A DNA stretch of 64,000 nt, taken from contig CAJTMG010000001.1 of assembly GCA_910577405.1 (NCBI GenBank), forward strand, positions 62,001-126,000, given 5' to 3'. The stretch is from an uncultured Oscillibacter sp. Lineage in GTDB: Bacteria > Bacillota > Clostridia > Oscillospirales > Oscillospiraceae. Of this stretch, positions 42,501 to 50,789 are shown in pieces (the stretch's first letter is position 1; the number at the start of each line of letters is the position of its first letter). Made by a program: the position numbers and the translations under genes. The notes beneath the pieces are model-generated. The model was not told where the DNA came from and did not search any database. It saw nothing but the letters and a program-made list of their open reading frames with translations.

Positions 42501-43129
42501 GGGGCCGTCAGGTCTACCAACGCCGCCGCGCTCTCCTGGACCATCTTCGTCATTTCCGCGAATTTTCCGTCCTTGTTCCCGCCCTGCTTCCAGAGCCAGA
42601 CGCAGCCCAGTACCACCCGCGCAATGTCCGTTTCGTCCGTGCTGTACTCCAACGCTTTCTCTACGGTCTCCAGGTCCGACATCTTAATGCTGTTCCCCAG
42701 ATCACGGCCGCCGTTCCAATAGCCCGCCTTCAGAGCCAACGCCGCCGCCGGGCCAATGAGCTGAGTCAGGGGCAGGGGCATATTGGACAGCCTGCTTTGC
42801 AGATTCAGCCAGGGCCGGGCCTGCGTGACGCTGCTTTGCAGAAGATTCGGCCCGAAAATGCTGAAAAACGCTTTCACCGCCCGATACCGCACTTCCCGGT
42901 TCTGATGGGAAAGGAGGCGGTCCAAAAGCAGGGCGAAATTCAGAGCCTGCTGCTGATTGAACGAACGGGGCGCCTGATGCACAGCCTTTTCCAGCAGCGC
43001 CGGGTCCTCCGGGGTCTTGTCGTCAAGGTACTTCATCAGCCAGTCCACATTTCCCGAAACGAGACCCGCTTCTTCCAGTTCCTTTTTCAGCTTGTCTTCC
43101 GGCTGAGGCGCGTTATGTATCTGTCTCAT
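39554..43129 (-). CDS. DUF4132 family protein (YehI/MolR-like)
   Basis: 1191 residues. The first 900 residues are helical repeats in HEAT style, for example HQNREVRYRAVKAFFSIFG near 75 and the HEAT-like stretches near 600-700. The C-terminal part (about 860-1160) is the DUF4132 core: DLGLDQRGQRVFDYGPRSF, WQELFVKKPVMRQFAVGLIW, HPVELDKDALAEWKQQLEDY and a Gln-rich-pocket region FLQLDRPV. E. coli YehI, formerly misassigned as MolR, has the same length and domain. No function is established. AGGAGG lies 6 bases before the ATG; the start overlaps the preceding small gene by 17 bases. Last gene of the six-gene operon. Confidence 0.88.
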   Translation of the reverse strand: MRQIHNAPQPEDKLKKELEEAGLVSGNVDWLMKYLDDKTPEDPALLEKAVHQAPRSFNQQQALNFALLLDRLLSHQNREVRYRAVKAFFSIFGPNLLQSSVTQARPWLNLQSRLSNMPLPLTQLIGPAAALALKAGYWNGGRDLGNSIKMSDLETVEKALEYSTDETDIARVVLGCVWLWKQGGNKDGKFAEMTKMVQESAAALVDLTAPGIDVSSRNLLAGYIRDGKEGPLPVKKSTLPGSAVNQNGYQYNQVNIRTNDAAVIGSACFLAMDAAPELVPAFLTYVNLCHGLTLWYSLDFAGEDAFRAKVPWLIENCRFSEFLWQTCYYDCYVPFNIQLAKDFPEQFEKALKGKTYFHAKGLYAIFEQANPQRAAALHEKNRPSAQQRAASNVSQGFANSLPDERDLWKFILEGEGLEALLKKHRITPNGGISYGGGNDASLYAQEYGLDSFTARCIIGQLFTGRSYMATDTWNKAYEKLPKEQQHMGTVLDALHAEGLPAADCLVLSEWEWDHSYNSKDKQEIMDQTVDWMLKQDEAFLPRVIEWCAAYSRSLAAYAYGKKGDFDAVLALAQDSSKQVRSAVADVFVKRPYDQGPKAVKALLQSKKAAQRETALTILSRLEDLATAKGSFVKTLRGDLEAALAKEKSLKLANTIRDFLGEEPVAAEGKAVKSLGDPVADVLKGGKKRKVQWILDGTQQLASRGPDGVLEEDRLSAVMVLCMQPGGLTEAKKLAEPLDGKELAAFAMTVFELWMDQGAPSKQKWVLTFCAVFGGNEIVNVLKRQINQWPQESRGAIACEAVNALALSPEPEALMIVDSISRKFKFKQVKGAAANALDYAAKELGMTTEELADRIVPDLGLDQRGQRVFDYGPRSFTVTLTPALELAVKNQDGKVLKTMPAPGKTDDPEKAPAASSEFKALKKQIKATISTQTLRLEQALSTGRTWTGEGWQELFVKKPVMRQFAVGLIWGVYDETGALTDTFRYLEDGSLNTADEEEYELAENVQVGLVHPVELDKDALAEWKQQLEDYEIKQPFLQLDRPVTRVTGEQAEETSLDTFGGRVLNGLSLTGKLMGQGWYRGSILDGGGFYDFYREDGPIGAQLNFEGASVGYEDGDTTVYDIQFYKANTVSRGSYVYDALGHGSDGKPVEKDERLLKLGQVPPRLFSEIVYQVQKATASSTETRDDWKRTRM

Positions 43130-43448
43130 GGTTTTCCTCCTGTGTTGTATTCTTTAACCGCTCTCCTGCGGCGTCAAGACTGTATTTCTGTTGGCAGAGC
43201 CGTGTGTACCGCGCCGCCTGACTGACCGTGTCCATCAGAGCCAGTGGGTCCTGTGTTCCTCCGTGACGGCGTTGGGCCAGGAGCGCGGCGGTTTCCGAAA
43301 GCAGCTTCGAGCCCGTATGCAGGCCCGCGTCCTCCCAATCCCGGGAAAGGCGTTCCAGGCGGCTCTCTGTCTCCGGATGGCAGGTCCCGCCGCCGCTTTG
43401 CAGAAGGTCGCAGAGCGCCGCAAGGCCGTCTTCCAGCAGGCGTTTCAT
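43113..43448 (-). CDS. Small uncharacterised protein of the yeh-like operon
   Basis: 111 residues from the ATG at 43448 (GGAGG upstream). Mostly helical with heptad-like spacing (MKRLLEDGLAALCDLLQSG, ESRLERLSRDWEDAG, LLSETAALLAQRR). No family recognised. The start overlaps the SWIM gene stop by 4 bases and the stop overlaps the DUF4132 start by 17, so its level is tied to both. It may be a small adaptor between them. Confidence 0.75.
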   Translation of the reverse strand: MKRLLEDGLAALCDLLQSGGGTCHPETESRLERLSRDWEDAGLHTGSKLLSETAALLAQRRHGGTQDPLALMDTVSQAARYTRLCQQKYSLDAAGERLKNTTQEENHETDT

Positions 43449-45082
43449 GGGCCGGCCTCCTTCCATTTTTTGAAGTATTCAATCGGATACAGCGTGACAT
43501 CCTCTCCCGCCAGACGCGCCAGACATAGGAACGCGCCGCCGGGCTTGTACTCCTCCGCCAGCTTTTCCATTGTCTTTACCAGCGCGTTTTCCTCCGCCCG
43601 GTACTGGACCTCCAGCGGCAGCACGCGGCCTCCGGCGTCGTACAGGAGCATCCGGAATTTCTGCGCTGTCTTGTCAAACGCCTGGGCTTCACAGCGGGCG
43701 GGCCGTACCAGTACCACCCGTTCCGTCTCCGGTCCCCACAGCAGGCGCGGCGAAAGATGATCGTACATGGCTGAAAAATCCGTCCAGCATAATTCCGGCG
43801 GCAGGACTTCCCACGGCTTCCGGTTGGGGCCTATTACCGCGTGGGCCGATTCCGTCGACGACAGCCGTCCATCCGCTGTGGCCTTGCAGTCCTCCAGCGT
43901 CAGAAGGACGTCATAGAGCTGGTCCATCAGGCAGGTCAGGCCCCAGGGCGCGGGGACGCGGGCGTTGGGCGGACGGCGGCGGGATTCATAGAACGTGGGC
44001 CTTGCGTTGGTGTAGGTATACCAGCGGCCCTGCTTTGTGTCCCAGAAATAGAACACGGTACCCTCAAAGCCGCTGTCCGCATGGAATTCACGTTCGCCCA
44101 GAAGACAAAGCGCAAGGTCCGGACAAGGGCGGTATTCATCCCGGAACGTCCCGGCCAGGGCAGGCAGGTCCGCGTTCTCTCCCTCCAATTGCCGCGCCAG
44201 ATGAAACAGCTCCGACAGCCGGTACAGCAGGTCTTCCGTCCGGAATGCCGCGCTTCGGTTCAGCGCCCGTTCCAGCAGCGTCGAAAGCGTCCGCAGGCCC
44301 GTTTCCAGCCGGGGCAGATTCGCCGCGTGACACAGGGCCGATAACCGCCGGGCGCTGTCCGGGGCCGCGTCCGACAGCCGGGAAAGGCCGCCGTCCAACA
44401 GTTCCGCCGTCAGACCCTCCACCGCCTGCGCCGCCGCCTGTACCTGCTCCAGGTCCCAGCGGCGGTCGTCGGTCTTCGGCGCTTCCGCAAGGTCCGATAA
44501 GGCCACCCGCTCTTTCTTGATCTGATAGCACAGCAATGCCGCGGCCTTGTGACGGCACAGCTCCGCGCTCCGGCAGGTACACGTCGAATGCTCCAAGGGC
44601 GTCAGCAGTTTGACGATCTCGCCGCCCCAGTTCATGCGGACCACCGAGCTTTCTTCCATCTCCGGCAGGCCCTCTTTGCCCAGACGGAATACAAGCTGAT
44701 GAAACGCCTTCGCCCCTAACGCCTTCTTGACGCGCTCCAACGGCACCTCCAGCAAAGGCGTCAGGTCCGGCGGCGGGGCGGGGGACGCGTCTGTCTCTCC
44801 TGCGGCCGTCTGCTCCTTCAGCCATAAAATCGCGGCGATCCGGTGACGGCACATCCCCTGGGACGGGCAGGTGCAGACGCTGTCCCCCAATGGCGATTTC
44901 AGCAGGCAGACCTCTTCTCCCAGCCGGACCTCTACCCCGTCCCCCTGTGCCGCTCCTTCCGGCGTCAGTTTCGTCAGGTCCTTCTTCGCGCGGTTTACCA
45001 GGCCCTTTGAGCTTAACCCCGCAAGATACGTCTCGTCCGCCTGGGCCAGCGCCGTTTGCAGGGCTTCCGGCAGTGCGTTCAC
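43445..45082 (-). CDS. Double SWIM zinc-finger protein (YehQ-like)
   Basis: 545 residues. Two SWIM motifs (CxC-x5-CxH): CTCPSQGMCRH at about residues 70-80 and CTCRSAELCRH at about 168-178. SWIM fingers bind nucleic acid or proteins. The rest is helical, with a C-terminal beta region (LLYDAGGRVLPLEVQYR). Of two GTGs the second (45082) stands 9 bases from AAAGGAG and is preferred. It lies 13 bases after the VWA gene and overlaps the next gene by 4. Corresponds in position and motif to E. coli yehQ. Confidence 0.85.
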   Translation of the reverse strand: MNALPEALQTALAQADETYLAGLSSKGLVNRAKKDLTKLTPEGAAQGDGVEVRLGEEVCLLKSPLGDSVCTCPSQGMCRHRIAAILWLKEQTAAGETDASPAPPPDLTPLLEVPLERVKKALGAKAFHQLVFRLGKEGLPEMEESSVVRMNWGGEIVKLLTPLEHSTCTCRSAELCRHKAAALLCYQIKKERVALSDLAEAPKTDDRRWDLEQVQAAAQAVEGLTAELLDGGLSRLSDAAPDSARRLSALCHAANLPRLETGLRTLSTLLERALNRSAAFRTEDLLYRLSELFHLARQLEGENADLPALAGTFRDEYRPCPDLALCLLGEREFHADSGFEGTVFYFWDTKQGRWYTYTNARPTFYESRRRPPNARVPAPWGLTCLMDQLYDVLLTLEDCKATADGRLSSTESAHAVIGPNRKPWEVLPPELCWTDFSAMYDHLSPRLLWGPETERVVLVRPARCEAQAFDKTAQKFRMLLYDAGGRVLPLEVQYRAEENALVKTMEKLAEEYKPGGAFLCLARLAGEDVTLYPIEYFKKWKEAGP

Positions 45083-45095
45083 GGCTCTCACTCCT

Positions 45096-46205
45096 TTACT
45101 GCATGATGTTTCCGATGTAATCCCCTAACTGCTCCGGGGTCAGGGCTCCTACAAACGCCCCCATCTTCGCTAACGTCCCCGCTACCGCCCGGTTGTAGAA
45201 GGGGTTCGCGTTCCGGTCCAGGGCTGTCAGCGCCGCCAGCTTCGCCCCGCTCTCCAATATCTCCCCGCAGACCTTATACAGACTCGCCACCGGCCCGCCC
45301 TCGCAAAGGTCCGATACCAGTACGACGATTGTCCGGTGTGGATTTACAATCAGGGACTGACAGTAGTTCATGGCCTTCGCGATGTCTGTTCCGCCGCCTA
45401 ACTGTACGCTCATCAGCGTCTCTACCGGGTCCTGTGCCACCTCGCTTAAATCCACGACCTGGGTGTCGAAAATCACCAGCCGGGAATCCACCATGGGCAT
45501 CCGGGCGAAAATCCCCGCCATGACCGCGCTGTGTATCACCGCGTCCGCCATGGAACCGCTCTCGTCCACCGCCATCACAATCCGCCAGGTGTTGAACCGC
45601 TTTACCCGGCCGCTGAAATAGACCTTTTCCAGTACCAGCCGCTTTTCCTCAGGATCGTAGTGCTTCAGATTCCGCCGTATCGTCTTCTGAATATCCAGAT
45701 TCCGCATGGACGCTACCGGGCTGCTGATGTCCCGCCGGATACGCCCCAGAAGCGAACGCCGGAAGTCCTGCTGCATCTTCTTCGTCAGCTCCTCCGCCAC
45801 CTTTGCCGCAATCCGCCGGGCGACCGCAAGCACCGGGCCGGTCATCTGGGATTTCAGGCTCAGAATCGTCTCCAGCAGCGCTTGATTCGGCTCCATCCGC
45901 TCCAGGATCTCCGGGTCCGTCAGAAGCTCCGTCATCTGATACCGGTCCAGGGCGTGGCGTTCCAGTACCTGGGCCGTCTGATGGGGAAACAGCTTCCGGA
46001 CCTTCCGCAGCCAGACCGGTACCGTCATCTTGCTGGAGCCTGAACCGCCCTGCTCCTGATATTCATCGTCTCCCGCTTCGCGGCTGTACAGGAAATCCAG
46101 CGCCTGGTCCATCTCGATGGAAATGCCGTCCTGTAATGGAATCGACCCCTGGGCCGGTTCTCCCAACACCAAACGCCAGCGGTTTAAGATTGCTCCTTCT
46201 GTCAT
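45096..46205 (-). CDS. VWA-domain protein (YehP-like, CoxE family)
   Basis: 369 residues. The C-terminal half is a von Willebrand A domain with intact MIDAS: MAVDESGSMADAV near residue 213, the Thr in LGGGTDIAKA near 270, and LVSDLCEGG near 300. The N-terminal half is helical with a basic patch (MQQDFRRSLLGRIRRDI). VWA proteins of this type pair with MoxR ATPases, and the partner gene is two positions upstream. The ATG at 46205 with GAGGTG is preferred to a GTG five codons earlier. Codons favour A/G endings. Confidence 0.88.
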   Translation of the reverse strand: MTEGAILNRWRLVLGEPAQGSIPLQDGISIEMDQALDFLYSREAGDDEYQEQGGSGSSKMTVPVWLRKVRKLFPHQTAQVLERHALDRYQMTELLTDPEILERMEPNQALLETILSLKSQMTGPVLAVARRIAAKVAEELTKKMQQDFRRSLLGRIRRDISSPVASMRNLDIQKTIRRNLKHYDPEEKRLVLEKVYFSGRVKRFNTWRIVMAVDESGSMADAVIHSAVMAGIFARMPMVDSRLVIFDTQVVDLSEVAQDPVETLMSVQLGGGTDIAKAMNYCQSLIVNPHRTIVVLVSDLCEGGPVASLYKVCGEILESGAKLAALTALDRNANPFYNRAVAGTLAKMGAFVGALTPEQLGDYIGNIMQ

Positions 46206-46253
46206 TCCCTTACACCTCACTGCTCTATTTAAGATACCGCCTGCATTTCCGCG

Positions 46254-48572
46254 TTACAGCCTTGCCGCCGCCCACGCGTCCAGGGTCTCTCCGTAGGCGT
46301 AATGCTCCGCGGGCGGACGGCGCAAGACCTCCGGCGATACCCCGTGGAGTGCAGCGGCGCGGCGGGCAATCCGGGCGGCTTCCGCAGGCGTGAACGAACG
46401 GAAGGCCAGGCGCAGTTCCGGCAGAAGCGCCAGAAAATCCGGTTCCTCCAGGCGGGCAAACAGATGGTCAAGGGACGGCAGAAACTGCTCGCTGACCAGC
46501 ACCAGATCCCGGGCCGTGGAAAACAAGCCCCGCAGAAATGCCGCCGAGCGCATCATCTGTTCACGGGACCCCCGCAGATAGCCTCCGCAAGCCGTCTCAA
46601 TTGCCGCCTGCCAGGATGGGTCCGCGCCATACAGCAAGCCCAACGCGCCGCCGTGCAGTCCGGGATGCAGGTCTGGTTCGTTCAGCAGGGATTCCAGAGC
46701 GTCCAGAAGCCCCGCCCGGCGGTTTGCGAATTCCTTCCGGGCCGACAATTGATACAGCCGGGAAATCAGCGAGAGACAGTCCGAAAGCTGCCCGTCCTTG
46801 ATGGCCGCCATGGACGGAAGCAGGCTCAATACCTTCCCGAAGCATTGGTCCAGCAGGCCCGTATAGTCATAGGTGTCCTCCTGACGGTACAGACGGCCCA
46901 TCTCCAGCAGCGTGTTCAGATGCCCGCAGGCCTTTGCCAGGGAGAAGAAATCGCCGTCGCTGGCCGCAAGGGCCCTCAAATGGCTGTGGAGCTTCCCGGA
47001 CGCGTCCTCCAGGCCCATCAGAAAGCCCTGGACCAGAAGCCCCGCGCCGTCTCCGGTCAGGGTGGCCTCCAGCATCTGACGCTCCAGCAGCAGCCCGCAC
47101 GCCTCCCGCACTGTGCCGCCGGATACCGATTGATCGACCAACGCCGCCATTACACTGCCGTCCCAGCGCCATGCCCACGTTTCCCGAATCAAACTGCGGT
47201 CCCTCTGCGACGCAAGGTCCGGGCCTTTCACAAGCTGCGCAAAATTGGAGTCCAGAAATACCGTGCGATGGAAAAAACGGCTGACTTCCCGATGCTTTGG
47301 CGATGAAAAAATATTCAGTATGCTCTGCTGACGCTGGGCGCTGTTCAGATTCAGGCCCAGGCGTTTGCATTGCAGCTGGAAATCCGATACCAACGGCGGA
47401 ACCAACGCGCTGTCCGGCAAGACCCCTACTTCATCCCCGGTGGTCAGTTTCCGCAAGACCTGCATGGGGCCGGAGGTCGCCGCTGTTTCCTCGCCCTTGA
47501 TGAACGCTGTTGTCACTCCGTCCCGCAGTTCGTACAAGCCCGGCTGCGCCTTGCCCCGTAAGCCTGACAAGCCCCTTGCCATGTCCAGCGCGCATGTCTC
47601 GTCCGCTACCGATAACGCCTCCCCGTTGTGCCGCAGTCTCCGCCCGCAGGCCGCGATCAGATCCAGGACCGTCTGGGCGTAGGCTTCCCCGGGGTCCTCG
47701 CCACGCATTTTCTCCCAGACACGGCAGTAAAACCCAGGCGACTGCATCCCGCTGGCGTAGCCGTTCAACGCGTCCGCCGCCTCCATTGTGTACACCATGG
47801 GATAAATCTGCTCCGCGCCCTCCGGGAATGGGTCCGGCTGTTCGATTTCTACAGGATGCAAAAGACCCCAGCTATGGAATCCGCCGGTGACCACAAGCAC
47901 CCGCTGAAATTTCCCGCAGGCTTCCGAAATCCGCCGGGCCATATGCGCTTCACGGGCAAGACAGCCGTCGGATTGCAGATCACGGGTGTTCTCTCGGGCC
48001 AGCAGGCAATAGGTGTGCATCAGGCTTACAAAATCCGCCGTGGCCATGGAAAGGCCGTTGACCTCGAAATATTTCTCCCAGAATTCGTCAAAGCTCCGTA
48101 AGCCCGTTTTCTCGCAGAGCTTCTCCAGAAATTCCCCGTGGCTGAAATAGCCCTCGTCCTGGTACGCCCGCCGCTCGTCCGGACGCCGCAAGCCCTGCCC
48201 CGCCTTCGACGCCAGGAGAATCCCGCTGTAGGGCAGGTCCATGAACCGCGCTTCCGTACCGTGCTCCTGCGCCCATCGGAGGGCCGTCAGTTCCGGGGAG
48301 CAGTCCAGAAACGGATAGTAGCACCGGTACAGCTCGTCCTTTTCCCCCAAACGCCCTGTCTCGTCACGCAGCGCGCAGTACAGTGCCAGAGGCGGCTTTG
48401 CGTCCGGGTGCGACAGAAGGGGAATCAGCTCGTTGGCCGTCTCCGGTCCCTCTACCAGCACGCAGTCCGGCTGATAGGCTTCCAGTGTCCGGAGAAGATG
48501 GAACGAACAGATGGGGCTGTGATGCCGGACCGGAAAATACACACAGGACGCCGTCAGGTCATACGGAATCAT
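46254..48572 (-). CDS. DUF5682 family protein (YehM-like)
   Basis: 772 residues. The conserved N-terminus carries VYFPVRHHSPICSFHLLRTL and CVLVEGPETANELIPLL, a pattern reminiscent of the TraB/ChaN/EreA hydrolase-like group, so an enzymatic role is possible (inference). The middle has VVTGGFHSWGLL near residue 235; the last 400 residues are helical. The ATG overlaps the MoxR gene stop (ATGA). Always seen beside MoxR and VWA partners in the yeh-type arrangement; function unknown. Confidence 0.85.
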   Translation of the reverse strand: MIPYDLTASCVYFPVRHHSPICSFHLLRTLEAYQPDCVLVEGPETANELIPLLSHPDAKPPLALYCALRDETGRLGEKDELYRCYYPFLDCSPELTALRWAQEHGTEARFMDLPYSGILLASKAGQGLRRPDERRAYQDEGYFSHGEFLEKLCEKTGLRSFDEFWEKYFEVNGLSMATADFVSLMHTYCLLARENTRDLQSDGCLAREAHMARRISEACGKFQRVLVVTGGFHSWGLLHPVEIEQPDPFPEGAEQIYPMVYTMEAADALNGYASGMQSPGFYCRVWEKMRGEDPGEAYAQTVLDLIAACGRRLRHNGEALSVADETCALDMARGLSGLRGKAQPGLYELRDGVTTAFIKGEETAATSGPMQVLRKLTTGDEVGVLPDSALVPPLVSDFQLQCKRLGLNLNSAQRQQSILNIFSSPKHREVSRFFHRTVFLDSNFAQLVKGPDLASQRDRSLIRETWAWRWDGSVMAALVDQSVSGGTVREACGLLLERQMLEATLTGDGAGLLVQGFLMGLEDASGKLHSHLRALAASDGDFFSLAKACGHLNTLLEMGRLYRQEDTYDYTGLLDQCFGKVLSLLPSMAAIKDGQLSDCLSLISRLYQLSARKEFANRRAGLLDALESLLNEPDLHPGLHGGALGLLYGADPSWQAAIETACGGYLRGSREQMMRSAAFLRGLFSTARDLVLVSEQFLPSLDHLFARLEEPDFLALLPELRLAFRSFTPAEAARIARRAAALHGVSPEVLRRPPAEHYAYGETLDAWAAARL

Positions 48573-49684
48573 TTCAGGGCCGTTCGCGCCTGGTAGTATT
48601 CCTTCCACAGGCCCCCCTCCTTCTCCGCTTTGTCACGGACGACCGTCGAAAAGTAGCCCCGTACCTTCTCCAGGTCTTCTCCCGGCTCCTGTCCCAGCGC
48701 GCCCGTCAGATTCGCCGCAAGGGACCGGATGCTGATCGTGCCCTCTCCGTAGTAATACGCACCCATCATGGTCTGATAGTACACTGAAACCGCTTCCGCC
48801 GTGCTCATAACCGCGCTGGGCTTTTCAATCCGGTGGCCCATGGACGAAACGCCCTCCCGCAGCTCGTGGAACGTCGACGCCAGCAGCTCCGCGGCTCCCG
48901 TGTCCGGCGGCATATCCACACCTGCGTTCTTCGCCATCGCCGACGCCTCCCGCAGAATAATCTCCTTCTCCAATCGCACGTCCTTCACCGGCCTTACCGT
49001 CTCAAAGTTGAACCGACGCTTTAACGCGCTGCTCATTTCATTCACGCCCCGGTCCCTCGTGTTGGCCGTGCCGATGACGTTGAAGCCCGGCTTCGCAAAC
49101 AGAAAGCCTTCCTCACCCAATTCCGGCACGCTCAGGACCTTATCGCTCATAACGCTGATGAGGCTGTCCTGGATTTCCGCCGGCGTCCGGGTGATCTCCT
49201 CGAACCGCGTCAGAATGCCCCGTTCCATCCCCACATACAGCGGCGCGGGCACCAACGCTTGACGGCTCGGTCCCTGGGCCAGCAGAAGAGCATAGTTCCA
49301 ACCGTATTTTATCATGTCCTCCGTGGTCCCCGCCGTGCCCTGGATCGTGTTCGTGCTGACGCCGCTGATGGCCGCCGTCAGAAGCTCCGACAGCAGCGTT
49401 TTTGCCGTGCCCGGTTCGCCTACCAGCATCAGGCCCCGGCTTCCCGTCAGGGTGATGATGCACCGTTCTACCAGCGCGTCATTTCCCAGATATTTCTTTC
49501 CTATCGTAATCTCCCGGCCCTCGTACTTCAGAGGCTTCTTCCGGCCCAAGATAAAATCCCGTACCGCTTTCGGACTCAATTTCCAGCCTTGCGGTTTCCG
49601 GTTCCCTTCGTCCGCCGCCGCCAGCGCTTCCAATTCCTTCCGGTACCTCGTCTCCGCCTGGGGCCGTATCATTGCCTGTTCCAT
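48569..49684 (-). CDS. MoxR-type AAA+ ATPase (YehL-like)
   Basis: 371 residues. Walker A is LMLVGEPGTAKTLLSELL near residue 90; the Walker B/acidic region is LTRFEEITRTPAEIQDSL near 160; sensor 1 is VIGTANTRDRGVNEMSSALK with the arginine finger in RRFNFE near 225. It should remodel a client together with the VWA protein. The ATG at 49684 has GAGAGGAG 8-10 bases upstream; an ATG six codons earlier overlaps that site. First gene of the six-gene operon, about 25 bases from the predicted transcript start. Confidence 0.92.
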   Translation of the reverse strand: MEQAMIRPQAETRYRKELEALAAADEGNRKPQGWKLSPKAVRDFILGRKKPLKYEGREITIGKKYLGNDALVERCIITLTGSRGLMLVGEPGTAKTLLSELLTAAISGVSTNTIQGTAGTTEDMIKYGWNYALLLAQGPSRQALVPAPLYVGMERGILTRFEEITRTPAEIQDSLISVMSDKVLSVPELGEEGFLFAKPGFNVIGTANTRDRGVNEMSSALKRRFNFETVRPVKDVRLEKEIILREASAMAKNAGVDMPPDTGAAELLASTFHELREGVSSMGHRIEKPSAVMSTAEAVSVYYQTMMGAYYYGEGTISIRSLAANLTGALGQEPGEDLEKVRGYFSTVVRDKAEKEGGLWKEYYQARTALK

Positions 49685-49717
49685 ATCTGCGCTCCTCTCC
49701 ATATTGTTTCTGGTACA

Positions 49718-49746
49718 AGTATACTATCATTTCGCACAGAATGCAA
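49718..49746 (-). promoter_or_regulatory. Sigma-A promoter of the MoxR-DUF4132 operon
   Basis: TTGCAT (49741-49746) and TATACT (49718-49723) on the minus strand with a 17-base spacer. It follows directly after the terminator of the upstream RNA-repair genes. Confidence 0.75.
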
Positions 49747-49777
49747 GACTGTTTTCTTTTTTTACATCCTGTTCACG

Positions 49778-49806
49778 AAAAACTCTCCCCAATTCCTTGG
49801 AGAGAG
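49778..49806 (-). terminator. Terminator of the slipin-rtcB-RlaP genes
   Basis: Stem GCTCTCTCC / GGGGAGAGT-like (plus strand CTCTCC 49783-49788 with GGAGAG 49799-49804), followed on the minus strand by TTTTT. Confidence 0.8.
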
Positions 49807-49816
49807 CTTCGGCGGT

Positions 49817-49993
49817 TCAATATTCGCTGTGTTTCCGGTTCAAAGTCCAGCGGCCGCAGGGAAGAGGCGGGATGTACAGGCTTTCCTGCTGGTTGGCGCT
49901 GGGGACGTTGGCGGTTCTGGGACGGGCCTTGTCAAGCTGAATCAGGGTCATCATGAGGCAGGGAGATTTCCGAATACTGACCACTCCTTTCAT
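49817..49993 (-). CDS. Possible 58-residue small protein after the RlaP gene
   Basis: An open frame (MKGVVSIRKS...RKHSEY) fills the space between the RlaP gene stop and the terminator. It is Pro- and Asn-rich in its second half and has no recognised relatives. A ribosome site is poor: AAAGGAG lies inside the frame. A later ATG would give 46 residues. May simply be 3' untranslated sequence. Confidence 0.2.
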   Translation of the reverse strand: MKGVVSIRKSPCLMMTLIQLDKARPRTANVPSANQQESLYIPPLPCGRWTLNRKHSEY

Positions 49994-50006
49994 CCATGCA
50001 GAACTA

Positions 50007-50777
50007 TTATTCGATTTCTGCCTGTATACCAAGCTGGGAGAGAAACAGCGCGTTCAATTCCTCCCATCCAACCGGCGGGTCGGACGGCTGTGCTTCTATC
50101 CGGGCCTGTATGCGGACGGTCTCATTTTCCAGCCAGGCGTTCAGGGCGTCTATGGGCGGGATGTACGCCGTTTCCGGACTGTATATCTTCTGTTTCAGCA
50201 AACTTTCCGTAATCGAATGGAGTTCTGACGGAAGCTCAGCCTGGGCCAAGGTCCGGAAGGCCATGGGCGGCGGGGTCCCGTGCTCCAGTATCCAGCGGCA
50301 GGCCAGAAGGGGACGCAGGACGTAAAAGTATTTTTTCAGCTTTACCTGTTCGCCTTTCAGGTACTCGCCGCAGTTGCTCTTTGCCATGCTCAGATAATGC
50401 CACAGGCTCTTCCGGGAACAGAAACAGCGCTCCATTACCGGCCGGAAGCGTTCTGTGAATTCGCCGCCGCGGTACACGACAGGCGAGGAAAACCATTCAA
50501 ATAAAGTGGGGTTCGAGGCGTGCAGAAGACGCAGGGTTTTGTCCAGATCCCAGCCGTTCACGTCCAGGACCCCGTCCATGGGCAGCTCCAGCACATCCCG
50601 GCGGGCCTCCAGCTTCAGATAGTACGGCGCGGGGCGGACATACACAAACCGCACGTCGTAATCGCTGTCCGGAGAGGCAAAGCCCCAGGCACGGCTCCCT
50701 GATTCCGCCGCGTACAGAATCCGGACGTTCTCCCGGCGTTCGATGCCTGTCAGCGCTTCCTGTATTCTCTGTTCCAT
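50007..50777 (-). CDS. RlaP-type predicted nucleotidyltransferase
   Basis: 256 residues. DNA polymerase-beta superfamily nucleotidyltransferase: GSRAWGF followed by DSDYDVRFVYV holds the GS and the paired catalytic aspartates near residues 30-45. The remainder is helical (WDLDKTLRLLHASNPTLFEW, KSLWHYLSMAKSNCGEYLKG). Proteins of this group are found beside RtcB and are predicted to act in RNA repair; here the gene lies 12 bases after rtcB. AAGGGGGAG precedes the ATG. Confidence 0.85.
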   Translation of the reverse strand: MEQRIQEALTGIERRENVRILYAAESGSRAWGFASPDSDYDVRFVYVRPAPYYLKLEARRDVLELPMDGVLDVNGWDLDKTLRLLHASNPTLFEWFSSPVVYRGGEFTERFRPVMERCFCSRKSLWHYLSMAKSNCGEYLKGEQVKLKKYFYVLRPLLACRWILEHGTPPPMAFRTLAQAELPSELHSITESLLKQKIYSPETAYIPPIDALNAWLENETVRIQARIEAQPSDPPVGWEELNALFLSQLGIQAEIE

Positions 50778-50789
50778 AGCGCTCCCCCT

